From: DAOTYX01 sp034434635
GTDB taxonomy: Bacteria > Chloroflexota > Anaerolineae > B4-G1 > DUEL01
Reading direction: 5' to 3'
NCBI GenBank assembly: GCA_034434635.1
Contig: DAOTYX010000138.1
Span: 1-14,738, forward strand
Length of the DNA stretch: 14,738 nucleotides
Below, in pieces: positions 1 through 6,324 of the stretch. The stretch's first letter is position 1. Every line of letters starts with the position of its first letter. Both the position numbers and the translations under genes were made by a program. A model generated the notes under the pieces. The model saw only the letters and a list, made by a program, of their open reading frames with translations. It was not told where the DNA came from and ran no database searches.

Positions 1-1
1 C

Positions 2-592
2 CCTCCCCTGCCCTCTGTCCCGCGGCTGAGCCAGACCCGCCAGCGCTTCGTCCCCATCCCCGGCAAAACCCAGAGCGACATCATCCTGGGCTACCCCGGC
101 CCGGCGCGCAGCGAGCCGGACTTCCTGGATGCCGCCGTGTGCAACACCGTCCTGGGGGTCTTCGGCATGATGGGCCGCCTGGGGGACCGCGTGCGCGACG
201 AGCAGGGGCTGGCCTACTACTCCTACAGTCGGCTCGAGGGGGGTCCGGGGCCAGGCGCCTGGAAGGTGATCGCCGGCGTCAACCCGGCCAACGTCGAACG
301 GGCCGTGGAGAGCATCCGCGCGGAGATCCACCGCATCTGCCAGGAACCGGTCCCGGAGGAGGAGCTGGCGGACAGCCAGGCCTTCCTGGTGGGCAGCCTG
401 CCGCTACGGCTGGAGACCAACGAGGGCATGGCCGCCGCCATCGTGGATATGGAGCGGTATGGCCTGGGTTTGGACTACCTGCAGCGGTACGCCGACCTGA
501 TCCGGGAGATCACGCCCGAACGGGTGCAGGAGGCGGCGCAGCGCTGGCTCGACCCGGACGCCTACGCCCTGGCCGTCGCCGGGCCGGAGTAG
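2..592 (+). CDS. M16 (insulinase/pitrilysin) family peptidase-like protein, C-terminal part
   Basis: This reading frame is open from the left edge and ends at a TAG at 590-592, giving 196 residues; the N-terminal part, which would include any HxxEH zinc site, lies outside the window. What is visible matches the C-terminal domain of the M16 family: a KTQSDIILGYPG strand, then GRLGDRVRDEQGLAYYSYS, where the Arg and the GLAY-Y segment belong to the conserved substrate-binding signature, and a typical helical C-terminus (ITPERVQEAAQRWLDP). M16 proteins cleave peptides inside a clamshell of two homologous domains, or act as inactive partners of an active subunit. Which of these applies cannot be told from this fragment. 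It is convergent with the HD-domain gene, with only 6 bp between the stop codons. Confidence 0.88.
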   Translation, partial: PPLPSVPRLSQTRQRFVPIPGKTQSDIILGYPGPARSEPDFLDAAVCNTVLGVFGMMGRLGDRVRDEQGLAYYSYSRLEGGPGPGAWKVIAGVNPANVERAVESIRAEIHRICQEPVPEEELADSQAFLVGSLPLRLETNEGMAAAIVDMERYGLGLDYLQRYADLIREITPERVQEAAQRWLDPDAYALAVAGPE

Positions 593-598
593 AGGCCC

Positions 599-1216
599 CT
601 ACTTCTCCCCCCGCGCTTCCGCCTCCAGCCGCTCGAAGAAAGCGACGGTGAAGGCGTGTCGCTCCTCGGCGATGGCCCGCCCGGTCGCCGTGGTCAGCAC
701 CTGGCGCAGACGGGAGAGTTTGACCTGGAACTCGTGGACCGGCGTGTGGCCGGCGGTGCCATCCCCCTGGGTGCTGGCTTCATCCAGGGGGGCCCAGAGC
801 CGTTGGCCGTGCGCGCCAGCGTAGGCGAAGGCCCGCGCCACCCCTACCGCCCCCAGGGCGTCTATCTTGTCGGCGTCGAACAGGGCGCGCGCCTCAGGGC
901 TCTGTGGCGCGGGGCCGCAGCCACGATAACGATGGGCGGCGATGGCCTCAGCCACGGCCGCCACACGTTCCGCTGGGTGCCCGGCCAGGATCTCCCGCGC
1001 CCGCTCTGCGCCAGCCAGGGCGTGGTCGGGGCCGCCAGCCTCTTCCTCCGCCCGCGCCACGTCGTGCAACAGCGCTGCCGCCCGCACGACCTCCAGGTCG
1101 CCCCCCTCCGCCCGGGCGATCCGCTCCGCCAGCGCCAGGACGCGCAGGACGTGGTCGAAATCGTGGCCGGCCCCGGCCCCCCCGTAGTAGCGACGCGCCG
1201 TCTCGACCTCGATCAT
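599..1216 (-). CDS. HD-domain phosphohydrolase, YedJ-like
   Basis: A 205-residue HD-superfamily protein, a metal-dependent phosphohydrolase fold. The metal ligands can be read in order: His18/His22 in GHDFDHVLRV, the HD pair at 51-52 in LLHDVAR, His95 in AIAAHRY, and Asp116 in FDADKIDALGAVGVAR. That last segment and the C-terminal HEFQVKLSRL region resemble E. coli YedJ and relatives, whose substrate is not established in general. The ATG at 1216 follows a GGGG-rich stretch; its start is 4 bp after the stop of the membrane-protein gene upstream, so the two are probably co-transcribed. The family is clear; the substrate is not predicted. Confidence 0.88.
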   Translation of the reverse strand: MIEVETARRYYGGAGAGHDFDHVLRVLALAERIARAEGGDLEVVRAAALLHDVARAEEEAGGPDHALAGAERAREILAGHPAERVAAVAEAIAAHRYRGCGPAPQSPEARALFDADKIDALGAVGVARAFAYAGAHGQRLWAPLDEASTQGDGTAGHTPVHEFQVKLSRLRQVLTTATGRAIAEERHAFTVAFFERLEAEARGEK

Positions 1217-1220
1217 CCCC

Positions 1221-1634
1221 CTATCCCGGCAGACGGCTGAACCAGACGGCCAGGAAGATCAACACCAGGGCCAGGAAGGCCACGGCGGCAATCAGCACCG
1301 CCGTCCGCCGCCGGACTGGCCAGGCAGGGGCGCGGCCGGTCACCCAGAGGAACAGGCCCAGCGCCAACGCGACACCCCCCAGCACACCGCCCGTATAGAC
1401 CAGCGCCGTGACCATCAGCGCTGGCAGGTTCACCCGCACGATCAGCCGCCCGAACAGGGCCAGAGAATAGCGGCTGCCCAGGAAGACATACCCCATACCC
1501 AACAACAGTCCCAACAGGCTGAGAGCCACCCCCTGCCAGCGGCCAGCGCGCCGCTCCAGCCACAGCGTCACCAGCCCCAGGAGGATCAGGGCCAGGGAAA
1601 AGGTCAACACCACGATGGACAGCAACTCGATCAT
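1221..1634 (-). CDS. Hypothetical four-helix integral membrane protein
   Basis: A 137-residue protein that I do not recognise. It contains four hydrophobic stretches, at about residues 4-24, 33-53, 72-95 and 110-133, separated by short Arg-rich loops (LERRAGR; RAPAWPVRRRT). It has no signal peptide distinct from the first helix and no catalytic motif. The ATG at 1634 is preceded by GGGGGTG about 5 nt upstream, and a TATAAT promoter lies about 30 bp further up. It is followed 4 bp later by the HD-domain gene, so it is the first gene of a two-gene unit. A longer frame overlaps it on the same strand, but its translation reads like a frame shadow (Gly/Arg/Pro-rich, no hydrophobic helices). Confidence 0.72.
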   Translation of the reverse strand: MIELLSIVVLTFSLALILLGLVTLWLERRAGRWQGVALSLLGLLLGMGYVFLGSRYSLALFGRLIVRVNLPALMVTALVYTGGVLGGVALALGLFLWVTGRAPAWPVRRRTAVLIAAVAFLALVLIFLAVWFSRLPG

Positions 1635-1662
1635 CGTTCACCCCCGTGCCGCCGACAGGGTC

Positions 1663-1690
1663 ATTATACCGCAGCGGGGGAAGAGAGCAA
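1663..1690 (-). promoter_or_regulatory. Sigma-70-type promoter for the membrane protein/HD unit
   Basis: On the minus strand a perfect TATAAT at 1668-1663 is preceded, after a 16-bp spacer, by TTGCTC at 1690-1685 (a weak -35). Transcription would start near 1656, leaving a leader of about 20 nt before the ATG at 1634. Confidence 0.6.
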
Positions 1691-1790
1691 CTTTGAGCGC
1701 CCATGTTGGGCCCGACCAGGGATGTCACTGCCTGCCCCCCGCAGGCCTGGGCGCACGGGAGGGTACAGGTGGGATAGTACTCTGTTCCTA
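1691..1790. other. Intergenic stretch between divergent promoters
   Basis: No coding sequence is seen. It separates the minus-strand promoter at 1663-1690 from the plus-strand promoter at 1791-1819. It holds two short hairpin-forming sequences: GCCCA/TGGGC at 1699-1711, and GCCTGC/GCAGGC at 1730-1746. It also holds an 11-of-13 match (1723-1735) to a motif found twice more in this window just after gene ends. Confidence 0.5.
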
Positions 1791-1819
1791 TTGACGCGAA
1801 GATGGAAGGCAGGTACACT
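1791..1819 (+). promoter_or_regulatory. Sigma-70-type promoter for the putative small RNA
   Basis: TTGACG at 1791-1796 and TACACT at 1814-1819 are separated by exactly 17 bp, a near-consensus arrangement. The expected start is at about 1826-1827. There is no plausible protein gene downstream on this strand before the terminator at 1893-1928. Confidence 0.65.
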
Positions 1820-1825
1820 ATGACT

Positions 1826-1928
1826 GACGCTGGAGCAGGACCCCGCCCCCTCTCCACGTCAAGGCTGTTTGTGGTTACCCTCCTTTCGCGGGCCACGGCC
1901 CCCCTCCCCGGGGGGCCGTGGTCTTTTT
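1826..1928 (+). ncRNA. Putative small RNA, about 100 nt, of unknown family
   Basis: The transcript is predicted from a good promoter just upstream and an intrinsic terminator at its 3' end. Three parts can be seen. First, a 5' stem beginning at the expected first nucleotide: GACGCTGGAG (1826-1835) pairs with CTCCACGTC (1852-1860), nine pairs with one bulged C, around a C-rich 16-nt loop. Second, a 32-nt linker (1861-1892) with little structure, containing CCUCCUUU at 1879-1886, the exact complement of a strong Shine-Dalgarno sequence AAAGGAGG. Third, the terminator hairpin. An open frame runs through the region, but it lacks a ribosome binding site and reads straight through the terminator. 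I see no SRP, tmRNA or 6S signature. Promoter and terminator are direct observations; the RNA and its function are inference. Confidence 0.55.
1893..1928 (+). terminator. Rho-independent terminator (plus strand)
   Basis: A perfect 12-bp stem, CCACGGCCCCCC (1893-1904) with GGGGGGCCGTGG (1910-1921), closes a 5-nt loop and is followed at once by TCTTTTT. This is a textbook intrinsic terminator for plus-strand transcription, and the only upstream promoter on that strand is the one at 1791. Confidence 0.88.
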
Positions 1929-1931
1929 ACA

Positions 1932-1979
1932 AACGGCCCCGTAGATGGCGCACAGGGATGCGCCATCTACGGGGCCGTT
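1932..1979 (-). terminator. Perfect 21-bp inverted repeat after the zinc-ribbon gene
   Basis: Two perfectly complementary 21-nt arms (1932-1952 and 1959-1979) flank a 6-nt loop. It begins 21 bp past the stop of the minus-strand zinc-ribbon gene, so it is well placed to end that transcript. Its minus-strand tail is only TTTGT, so termination may be weak or factor-assisted; it could instead be a mobile palindromic repeat. It sits 3 bp beyond the T-run of the plus-strand terminator, so the two hairpins together insulate both strands. Confidence 0.6.
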
Positions 1980-2000
1980 CGGACAGGCTCGTTGCAGAGG

Positions 2001-2702
2001 TCAGTCTTCCAGAAAGAGGATCCGCTCGCAGTTCCCGCAAAAGACCAGGTCGTCCTGCCGCGCCTGTTGCAGTCGCCCCGGGGGAATCTCCATCCAACAT
2101 TCGCCGCAGGTCTCGTCGTGGACGCGCGCGACGGCGCTCCCTTTCTTCTCCGCCCGCAGCCGCCGGTAAGTCTTGAGATCGGCCGCAGAGATCTCCGGCA
2201 GAAGGCCGTCGCGGGCAGCGGCGAGTTCGGCCAGGCGGGCCTGCATCTGCTCCTTCTCCGCCAGCAGGCTCTGGTGAGCGGCGTTCCACTCATGCTCCGC
2301 TGCCTGCAGGCGCTCCTGGGCCTGCGCGGCGGCGTCAACAGCCTCTTCCCGCGCGATCATCGCCTCCAGCAGTTCATCTTCGGCGCTCTTCAGCCGGCGC
2401 TTCAGGGAGGCGACCTCCGCCTGCAGGTCGCTCAACTCTTTGGGATTGCGGACTGTGCCGCCATAGAGACGTTGCTCGGAAGCGGCGTGTTTCTGCTTCA
2501 GGCCGGCCACCTGCAGTTCCAGGTCCTGCTGCCGCACGGTAGCCTGGCGCAGCGCTTCGGTGGTGCGCTGCACCGCCTGACGGGCCTGCTGGAGGGCGGA
2601 GGGTTCCTTGAGAGAAGCCTCGACCTGTGCCAGCCGGCCACGCAACTTCCCTTCCTCGTCATCCAACTGCTGAAGTTGATAGAGGCGCGCTGCACGGCCC
2701 AT
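2001..2702 (-). CDS. Coiled-coil protein with C-terminal C4-type zinc ribbon
   Basis: A 233-residue protein of the widespread bacterial family with a long N-terminal coiled-coil hairpin and a C-terminal zinc ribbon (CT398-like, zf-RING_7 type). Residues 1-165 are almost wholly charged/Leu/Gln-rich helix. The family signature LYGGTVRNPKEL lies at about 79-90, and the zinc ligands are Cys199, Cys202, Cys222 and Cys225 in two CxxC knuckles. A nucleic-acid-related role is usually proposed for the family but is not firmly known. The ATG at 2702 is chosen because GGGAGGACAGGGAG precedes it; the same frame stays open further upstream, but only as a shadow of lgt. It lies downstream of lgt on the same strand, behind a terminator-like hairpin, and may depend on readthrough. 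Confidence 0.85.
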   Translation of the reverse strand: MGRAARLYQLQQLDDEEGKLRGRLAQVEASLKEPSALQQARQAVQRTTEALRQATVRQQDLELQVAGLKQKHAASEQRLYGGTVRNPKELSDLQAEVASLKRRLKSAEDELLEAMIAREEAVDAAAQAQERLQAAEHEWNAAHQSLLAEKEQMQARLAELAAARDGLLPEISAADLKTYRRLRAEKKGSAVARVHDETCGECWMEIPPGRLQQARQDDLVFCGNCERILFLED

Positions 2703-2719
2703 TCTCCCTGTCCTCCCTG

Positions 2720-2754
2720 AAAAGAAGAGGCCCAATGCCTCGGCATTGGGCCTC
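2720..2754 (-). terminator. Intrinsic terminator/attenuator between lgt and the zinc-ribbon gene
   Basis: Read on the minus strand, a perfect 12-bp stem (arms 2754-2743 and 2738-2727; arm GAGGCCCAATGC) with a 4-nt loop is followed immediately by TTCTTTT. It starts 7 bp after the lgt stop codon. The U-tract runs directly into the ribosome binding site of the next gene, which has its ATG at 2702. Confidence 0.8.
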
Positions 2755-2761
2755 ACCGGTT

Positions 2762-3670
2762 TCACTCCGTCGCCGGCCCCGAGCCCGCAGGCTCCCCCGC
2801 GACTTCTCCTGCCTCCTGCGGCGGCTCGCCCGCAACGGGCGGGGTCGCCCGGCGGTGACGCAGGACGATGAAGACAACACCGGCGGCAATCAGGATCAAC
2901 GCCACCCACTGTGCGGTAGCGAAAGGGCCGATGCGCCAGGCATCGGGGCGGAACAACTCGATCCAGAACCGCCCCAGCGGATAGCCGATCACGTAACCGG
3001 CGAAGATGTCCCCCGCGCGCAGGCGGGGGGCCAGGCGACGCGCCAGCACCACCAGCAGGACGAACAGCGCCAGGCACCACAGCGACTCGTAGAGGAAGGT
3101 AGGATGGAAGAGCGTATCGGCGGGCAGGTCGCGGTAGATCGGCAGGCGATGGGCCGCGTCAATGCGCAGGCCATACCAGGTGGAGCCGGTGGGCGGGCCA
3201 TACAGTTCCTGGTTGATGAAGTTGCCCCACCGACCCAGCGCCTGGCCCAGGGCCAACCCCGGCGCGCCCAGGTCGAGCAGATCCAGGATCGAGAGGTGGT
3301 TATAGCGGGCATAGACGATGACTCCCAGAATGCCACCGACAATCGCCCCGTAGATGCCCAGGCCGCCGGTCCAGATCTTGACAATGTCCTCCGGATGGTG
3401 GCGGTACCACGGCCAGCCACAGGCGTAGCCAGCGTCGGCGGTGCAGCCGGCAGGGGTAGAGAAGACATGGTAGAGCCGCGCGCCGATGATGCCCAGGAAG
3501 ACACACACGACCAACCCGTTCCAGATGTGGTCAGGGGCGATGCCCCGGCGGGGAGCCTGCCGGGCAGCGTAGACCGCCCCCAGCAGCACGCCGATCATGA
3601 TGAGGACGCCATACCAGTGAATCTCGAGAAAGCCAATGCGGACGAGAACCGGACTGACAGGTGGAACCAT
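2762..3670 (-). CDS. lgt: Prolipoprotein diacylglyceryl transferase
   Basis: Lgt moves a diacylglyceryl group from phosphatidylglycerol to the lipobox cysteine of prolipoproteins in the cytoplasmic membrane, the first step of lipoprotein maturation. The 302-residue product is polytopic. The Lgt signature GRWGNFINQE is at residues 146-155. Other conserved segments are FLEIHWYGVLI at the N-terminus, GARLYH (63-68), WTGGLGIYGAIVGG (100-113) and HPTFLYES (189-196). The C-terminal tail after about residue 275 is Pro/Glu/Gly-rich and cytosolic-looking. The ATG at 3670 is preferred over an in-frame start 17 codons upstream, because AGGAG lies 8 nt before it and the upstream start would fall beyond the TATAAT promoter. 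A terminator-like hairpin follows the stop. Confidence 0.96.
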   Translation of the reverse strand: MVPPVSPVLVRIGFLEIHWYGVLIMIGVLLGAVYAARQAPRRGIAPDHIWNGLVVCVFLGIIGARLYHVFSTPAGCTADAGYACGWPWYRHHPEDIVKIWTGGLGIYGAIVGGILGVIVYARYNHLSILDLLDLGAPGLALGQALGRWGNFINQELYGPPTGSTWYGLRIDAAHRLPIYRDLPADTLFHPTFLYESLWCLALFVLLVVLARRLAPRLRAGDIFAGYVIGYPLGRFWIELFRPDAWRIGPFATAQWVALILIAAGVVFIVLRHRRATPPVAGEPPQEAGEVAGEPAGSGPATE

Positions 3671-3700
3671 GCCTCTTCTCCTGCAGTGTTGTGCGAGAAG

Positions 3701-3728
3701 ATTATACCACACCCATCCCAAGCGACAA
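3701..3728 (-). promoter_or_regulatory. Sigma-70-type promoter of lgt
   Basis: On the minus strand, TTGTCG (3728-3723), a 16-bp spacer and a perfect TATAAT (3706-3701). The expected start is near 3694, leaving a leader of about 24 nt with AGGAG ahead of the lgt ATG. Confidence 0.68.
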
Positions 3729-3809
3729 GGCCGGGCGCGTCATCACCTTTCTGACCTGCGCGGCAACGGTCGGTACCCTGCGGGAGGGTATGCAGGCAGT
3801 TACCCCCGT

Positions 3810-4895
3810 TTACGGAAGGGCCACGACGTATTTCATGCCGCCGGCCTGGCGCACCAGGCCCTTCAACTCCATCAGCGCCAGGGTGCTGGTGACCTGGGCG
3901 ATGGGCAGCCCCGACGCCTGCCCAACCTCATCCACGTGAGTGGGTTCGGCGCTCAAACAGGCCAGGATGAGCGCTTCTATCTCAGTGGTCGGCAACAACT
4001 GGCGGGCCTGGGATTGCTCGGCCACCATCGTCAGGTTCAACTCGCGCAGGATATCCGCTGTCTCCAGCACCACCTTCGCCCCGTCCTGAATCAGGCGGTT
4101 GGTGCCGCCGCTGGTGGCGGAGAGGATGGAGCCAGGCACGGCGAAGATGTCGCGTCCCTGCTCGGCGGCGTAGTCGGCAGTGATGATCGCGCCGCTGCCG
4201 CGCCCCGCCTCGGTGATCAGCACGCCCAGGCTGAGGCCGCTGATGATGCGGTTGCGCGGGGGGAAGTTACCCGCCTCCGGCGGCGTGCCCAGGGGGTACT
4301 CGCTCACCAGCGCGCCGTGCTCCACGATGCGCCGCGCCAGATCAAGGTGCTCAGGAGGGTAGACCAGGTCCACGCCGCAGCCCAGCACGGCGATCGTGCG
4401 CCCCCCGGCCTCCAGAGCCGTGCGGTGGGCCACGCCGTCTATGCCGCGGGCCAGCCCGCTGACGATGGTGATGCCGCTGCGGGCCAGGTCGCTCACCAGA
4501 CGGCGGGTGACCTCGCGGCCGTAGGCGCTGGCGCGGCGGGTGCCCACCACCGCCACCGCCCAGGCGTCTTCCGGCTCCAGATGGCCCCGGACGTAGATCA
4601 GCGGCGGCGGCGCAGGGATCTCACGCAGCAGCGAGGGGTAGTCGGGGCTGTCCCAGGTGAGCGCCTGCACGCCGGCGGCAGCGATCCGCTGCACCTCGCG
4701 CTCAAGGTCCACCCGGGCGCGGACCTCCAGCAGGTTCTCCAGCGCGCGCCGTTCCAGCCCGGCGTGGTGGAGAAGGTCAGCGGGGGCATGCCAGGCCCGC
4801 TCGATGTCGCCGCAGGCTTCGATGAGCGCGCGCAGGCGGACCGGGCCGATGCCCTGGACCAGGTTGAAGCCGATGTAGTAGCGCAATGTGTCCAT
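3810..4895 (-). CDS. dprA: DNA-processing protein A (DNA uptake/recombination mediator)
   Basis: DprA binds incoming single-stranded DNA and loads RecA during natural transformation; it is also conserved in non-competent bacteria. The 361-residue product has the full layout. A helical N-terminal domain (about 1-70) carries a helix-hairpin-helix-like GIGPVRLRALI. The Rossmann-type core runs from about 80 to 285, with VVGTRRAS (117-123), SGLARGIDGVAHRTAL (146-161), LGCGVDLVYPPEH (171-183), FPPRNRIISGLS (211-222) and EAGRGSGAIITA (229-240). A winged-helix-like C-terminal domain covers about 300-361. The ATG at 4895 is chosen; a TTG directly before it is an alternative that would add one residue. 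GGGGAG lies upstream. It follows rimM on the same strand after a 62-bp gap holding a palindrome. No own promoter is evident. Confidence 0.95.
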   Translation of the reverse strand: MDTLRYYIGFNLVQGIGPVRLRALIEACGDIERAWHAPADLLHHAGLERRALENLLEVRARVDLEREVQRIAAAGVQALTWDSPDYPSLLREIPAPPPLIYVRGHLEPEDAWAVAVVGTRRASAYGREVTRRLVSDLARSGITIVSGLARGIDGVAHRTALEAGGRTIAVLGCGVDLVYPPEHLDLARRIVEHGALVSEYPLGTPPEAGNFPPRNRIISGLSLGVLITEAGRGSGAIITADYAAEQGRDIFAVPGSILSATSGGTNRLIQDGAKVVLETADILRELNLTMVAEQSQARQLLPTTEIEALILACLSAEPTHVDEVGQASGLPIAQVTSTLALMELKGLVRQAGGMKYVVALP

Positions 4896-4918
4896 CAACC
4901 GGTCTCCCCAGTATGTTC

Positions 4919-4951
4919 AGGTGCCAGGCACTCTTGAAGTGCCTGACACCT
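4919..4951. repeat. GGTGCCAGGCACT-type inverted repeat between rimM and dprA
   Basis: Fourteen-bp arms (4919-4932 and 4938-4951), with one C/A mismatch on the plus strand that becomes a G-U pair in the minus-strand transcript, around a 5-nt loop. There is no T-run on either side, so it is not a typical intrinsic terminator. Palindromes of the GGTGTCAGGCACTT kind recur in many bacterial genomes, so this may be a dispersed palindromic element. Confidence 0.6.
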
Positions 4952-4957
4952 TCATCA

Positions 4958-5527
4958 TCACTCTTCGCCCAGCAGTCCAGGCAGCAGGTGCACCACCATA
5001 CGCCGGGCGGTCAGGTCGAGTTCCCGCACCACGTCCGTCACGGCAGGGATGAGCAGTTCGCCGCGCGGCCCGCGGAGGACGAACACGTCGTTGGCCGCAG
5101 TTTCCAGGACCTCCACCACCCGGCCCAGCGGCTCTCCCTGCTCGGTGAAGACCTCGATGCCCAGCACCTGGAAGTGGTAGTATTCCCCCTCCTCCAGGGG
5201 AACCGCAGCAGCGACGGGGATCTGCAGGAGCGCGCCGCGCAGGGCCGCAGCGGCGTCGCGGTCATCGCAGCCGGCCAGTTTGACCAACGCGCCCCCCTGC
5301 AGCAGGCGCACCCATTCCACCCGGTAGGGGCGGGCGGGGCTGCCCACGTACAGGACCTGGTGAAGGGCCAGCCGGTCGGGGAAATCGGTGAGCAGCGTGA
5401 CGCGCAACACACCACGGACGCCGTGTGGGCGCAGGACGCGGCCAACTACCAAAAAGGGAGGCTCAGACGGCCGAGGCGGCGGCCCTGAGCCTCCGATCTG
5501 ATGTCCTTCCGGAGAGTTATAGCCCAT
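4958..5527 (-). CDS. rimM: 16S rRNA maturation factor RimM
   Basis: RimM assists late assembly of the 30S subunit head and binds ribosomal protein S19. The 189-residue product shows both halves of the family: the N-terminal barrel starting at FLVVGRVLRPHGVRGVLRV (25-43) and the C-terminal PRC-barrel with EYYHFQVLGIEVF (115-127), LGRVVEVLETAANDVFVL (134-151), LLIPAV (158-163) and the terminal LPGLL. The first 24 residues are a Pro/Gly-rich extension compared with typical members, but no later ATG or GTG with a ribosome binding site is available, so the ATG at 5527 is kept. No Shine-Dalgarno sequence precedes it; the start lies 7 bp after the khpA stop, which suggests translational coupling. 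Confidence 0.93.
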   Translation of the reverse strand: MGYNSPEGHQIGGSGPPPRPSEPPFLVVGRVLRPHGVRGVLRVTLLTDFPDRLALHQVLYVGSPARPYRVEWVRLLQGGALVKLAGCDDRDAAAALRGALLQIPVAAAVPLEEGEYYHFQVLGIEVFTEQGEPLGRVVEVLETAANDVFVLRGPRGELLIPAVTDVVRELDLTARRMVVHLLPGLLGEE

Positions 5528-5534
5528 CCGGCGG

Positions 5535-5771
5535 CTAGACGATCTCGAGAGTCACCCGCTTACCCTGCTTGGCAGCAAGCACCCGGACCAGAGTGCGCAT
5601 CGCGTTCGCTGTCCGTCCGCCCTTGCCGATGATGCGGCCCATGTCATCCGGGCTGACCCGTAGTTCCAGGATGAGCGAGTTCTCACCTTCGATCTCGGAG
5701 ACGTGAACCTGCGACGGGTTATCAGCCAGGGCTTTGGCGATGTACTCGACCAGGTCTTTCATAGTGGACAT
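5535..5771 (-). CDS. khpA: KH-domain RNA-binding protein KhpA
   Basis: A 78-residue single KH domain. The RNA-contacting loop is in GRIIGKGGRTANAMRTLV (45-62), with the GxxG as GKGG at 49-52. KhpA acts with KhpB as an RNA chaperone-type regulator in Gram-positive bacteria. Its position between rpsP and rimM is the conserved location of this gene (ylqC in Bacillus). The ATG at 5771 has a strong ribosome binding site, AAAGGAGG, about 8 nt upstream; an in-frame ATG three codons later is less well placed. The length is normal for the family. Confidence 0.93.
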   Translation of the reverse strand: MSTMKDLVEYIAKALADNPSQVHVSEIEGENSLILELRVSPDDMGRIIGKGGRTANAMRTLVRVLAAKQGKRVTLEIV

Positions 5772-5878
5772 GGGTGGTTCCTCCTTTCCCCACGTGGTAG
5801 AAGTTCCAGATCACGGATTGGGGTAGCACAAGGAACAGGCCCCGCCGCAAGGAGATGCGGATGGTACGCCTCGTCCTC

Positions 5879-6298
5879 CTATCCCTGATCCGCGGCCTCG
5901 GCAGATGGCTCTGGCGATGGCTCACTCGAGGCCTCTTCAATGCTCTGGACGCCTGGTGCCGGTTGGGCCGCAGGGGCTACAGCGGGACGGGCGGCGGCCG
6001 CCTCCACCTCGGCCAGCAGCGCCGCCAGCGGTTCTCCGGCCTTCAAGCGGGCCAGACGGGACAGCGTGCCCTGTTTCTCCAGCATACGCTGAAGCGATTC
6101 TGTAGGTTGAGCCCCCTGGCTGAGCCAGTAGAGCGCGCGCTCTTCGTTGATCCGCACCGTCTCCGGCGAAGTGCGCGGGTTGTAGAAACCGATCGTCTCG
6201 ATGAAGCGGCCGTCGCGCGGGGCGCGTGAGTCGGCCACGACGATGCGGTAACTGGGTTGCTTCTTCGCGCCTACACGGCGCAACCTGATTTTAAGCAT
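5879..6298 (-). CDS. rpsP: 30S ribosomal protein S16 with C-terminal extension
   Basis: S16 is a primary assembly protein of the 30S body. The N-terminal 80 or so residues are canonical: MLKIRLRRVGAKKQPSYRIV, then VADSRAPRDGRFIE, GFYNPRT, and the ALYWLSQGAQPTES segment. From about residue 95 to 139 there is an Ala/Pro/Glu-rich tail (AAAARPAVAPAAQPAP and SSEPSPEPSAEA) that is low-complexity and probably disordered; shorter S16 proteins end before this. The ATG at 6298 follows AGGAGG with only 3 nt between. A 107-bp gap to khpA contains no clear promoter or terminator. Confidence 0.96.
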   Translation of the reverse strand: MLKIRLRRVGAKKQPSYRIVVADSRAPRDGRFIETIGFYNPRTSPETVRINEERALYWLSQGAQPTESLQRMLEKQGTLSRLARLKAGEPLAALLAEVEAAAARPAVAPAAQPAPGVQSIEEASSEPSPEPSAEAADQG

Positions 6299-6324
6299 TT
6301 TCCTCCTGCTTCAATGTGAAATAA

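Noticed and set aside
1213..1896. Minus-strand open frame overlapping the membrane-protein gene and the intergenic region
   Set aside because: It runs through two promoter regions and lacks a coherent protein composition, whereas the overlapping 1221-1634 frame has four clean hydrophobic helices and a ribosome binding site.
1826..1928. SRP (4.5S) RNA, 6S RNA or tmRNA as identity of the putative small RNA
   Set aside because: The conserved GGAAG/AGCAG core of SRP RNA is absent on both strands, the length is too short for 6S or tmRNA, and no tRNA-like ends are present.
1802..2176. A plus-strand protein starting ATG at 1802
   Set aside because: The start lies between the -35 and -10 boxes of the promoter, and the frame reads through a strong terminator and into the antisense of the zinc-ribbon gene.
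2001..3080. Longer version of the zinc-ribbon protein starting inside lgt
   Set aside because: The extra N-terminal 126 residues are an Arg/Pro/Gly-rich shadow of lgt; a good ribosome binding site and the family-typical start are at 2702.
2627..4937. Long plus-strand open frames opposite lgt and dprA
   Set aside because: They are antisense shadows of genes identified by family signatures, with no ribosome binding site or recognisable domain.
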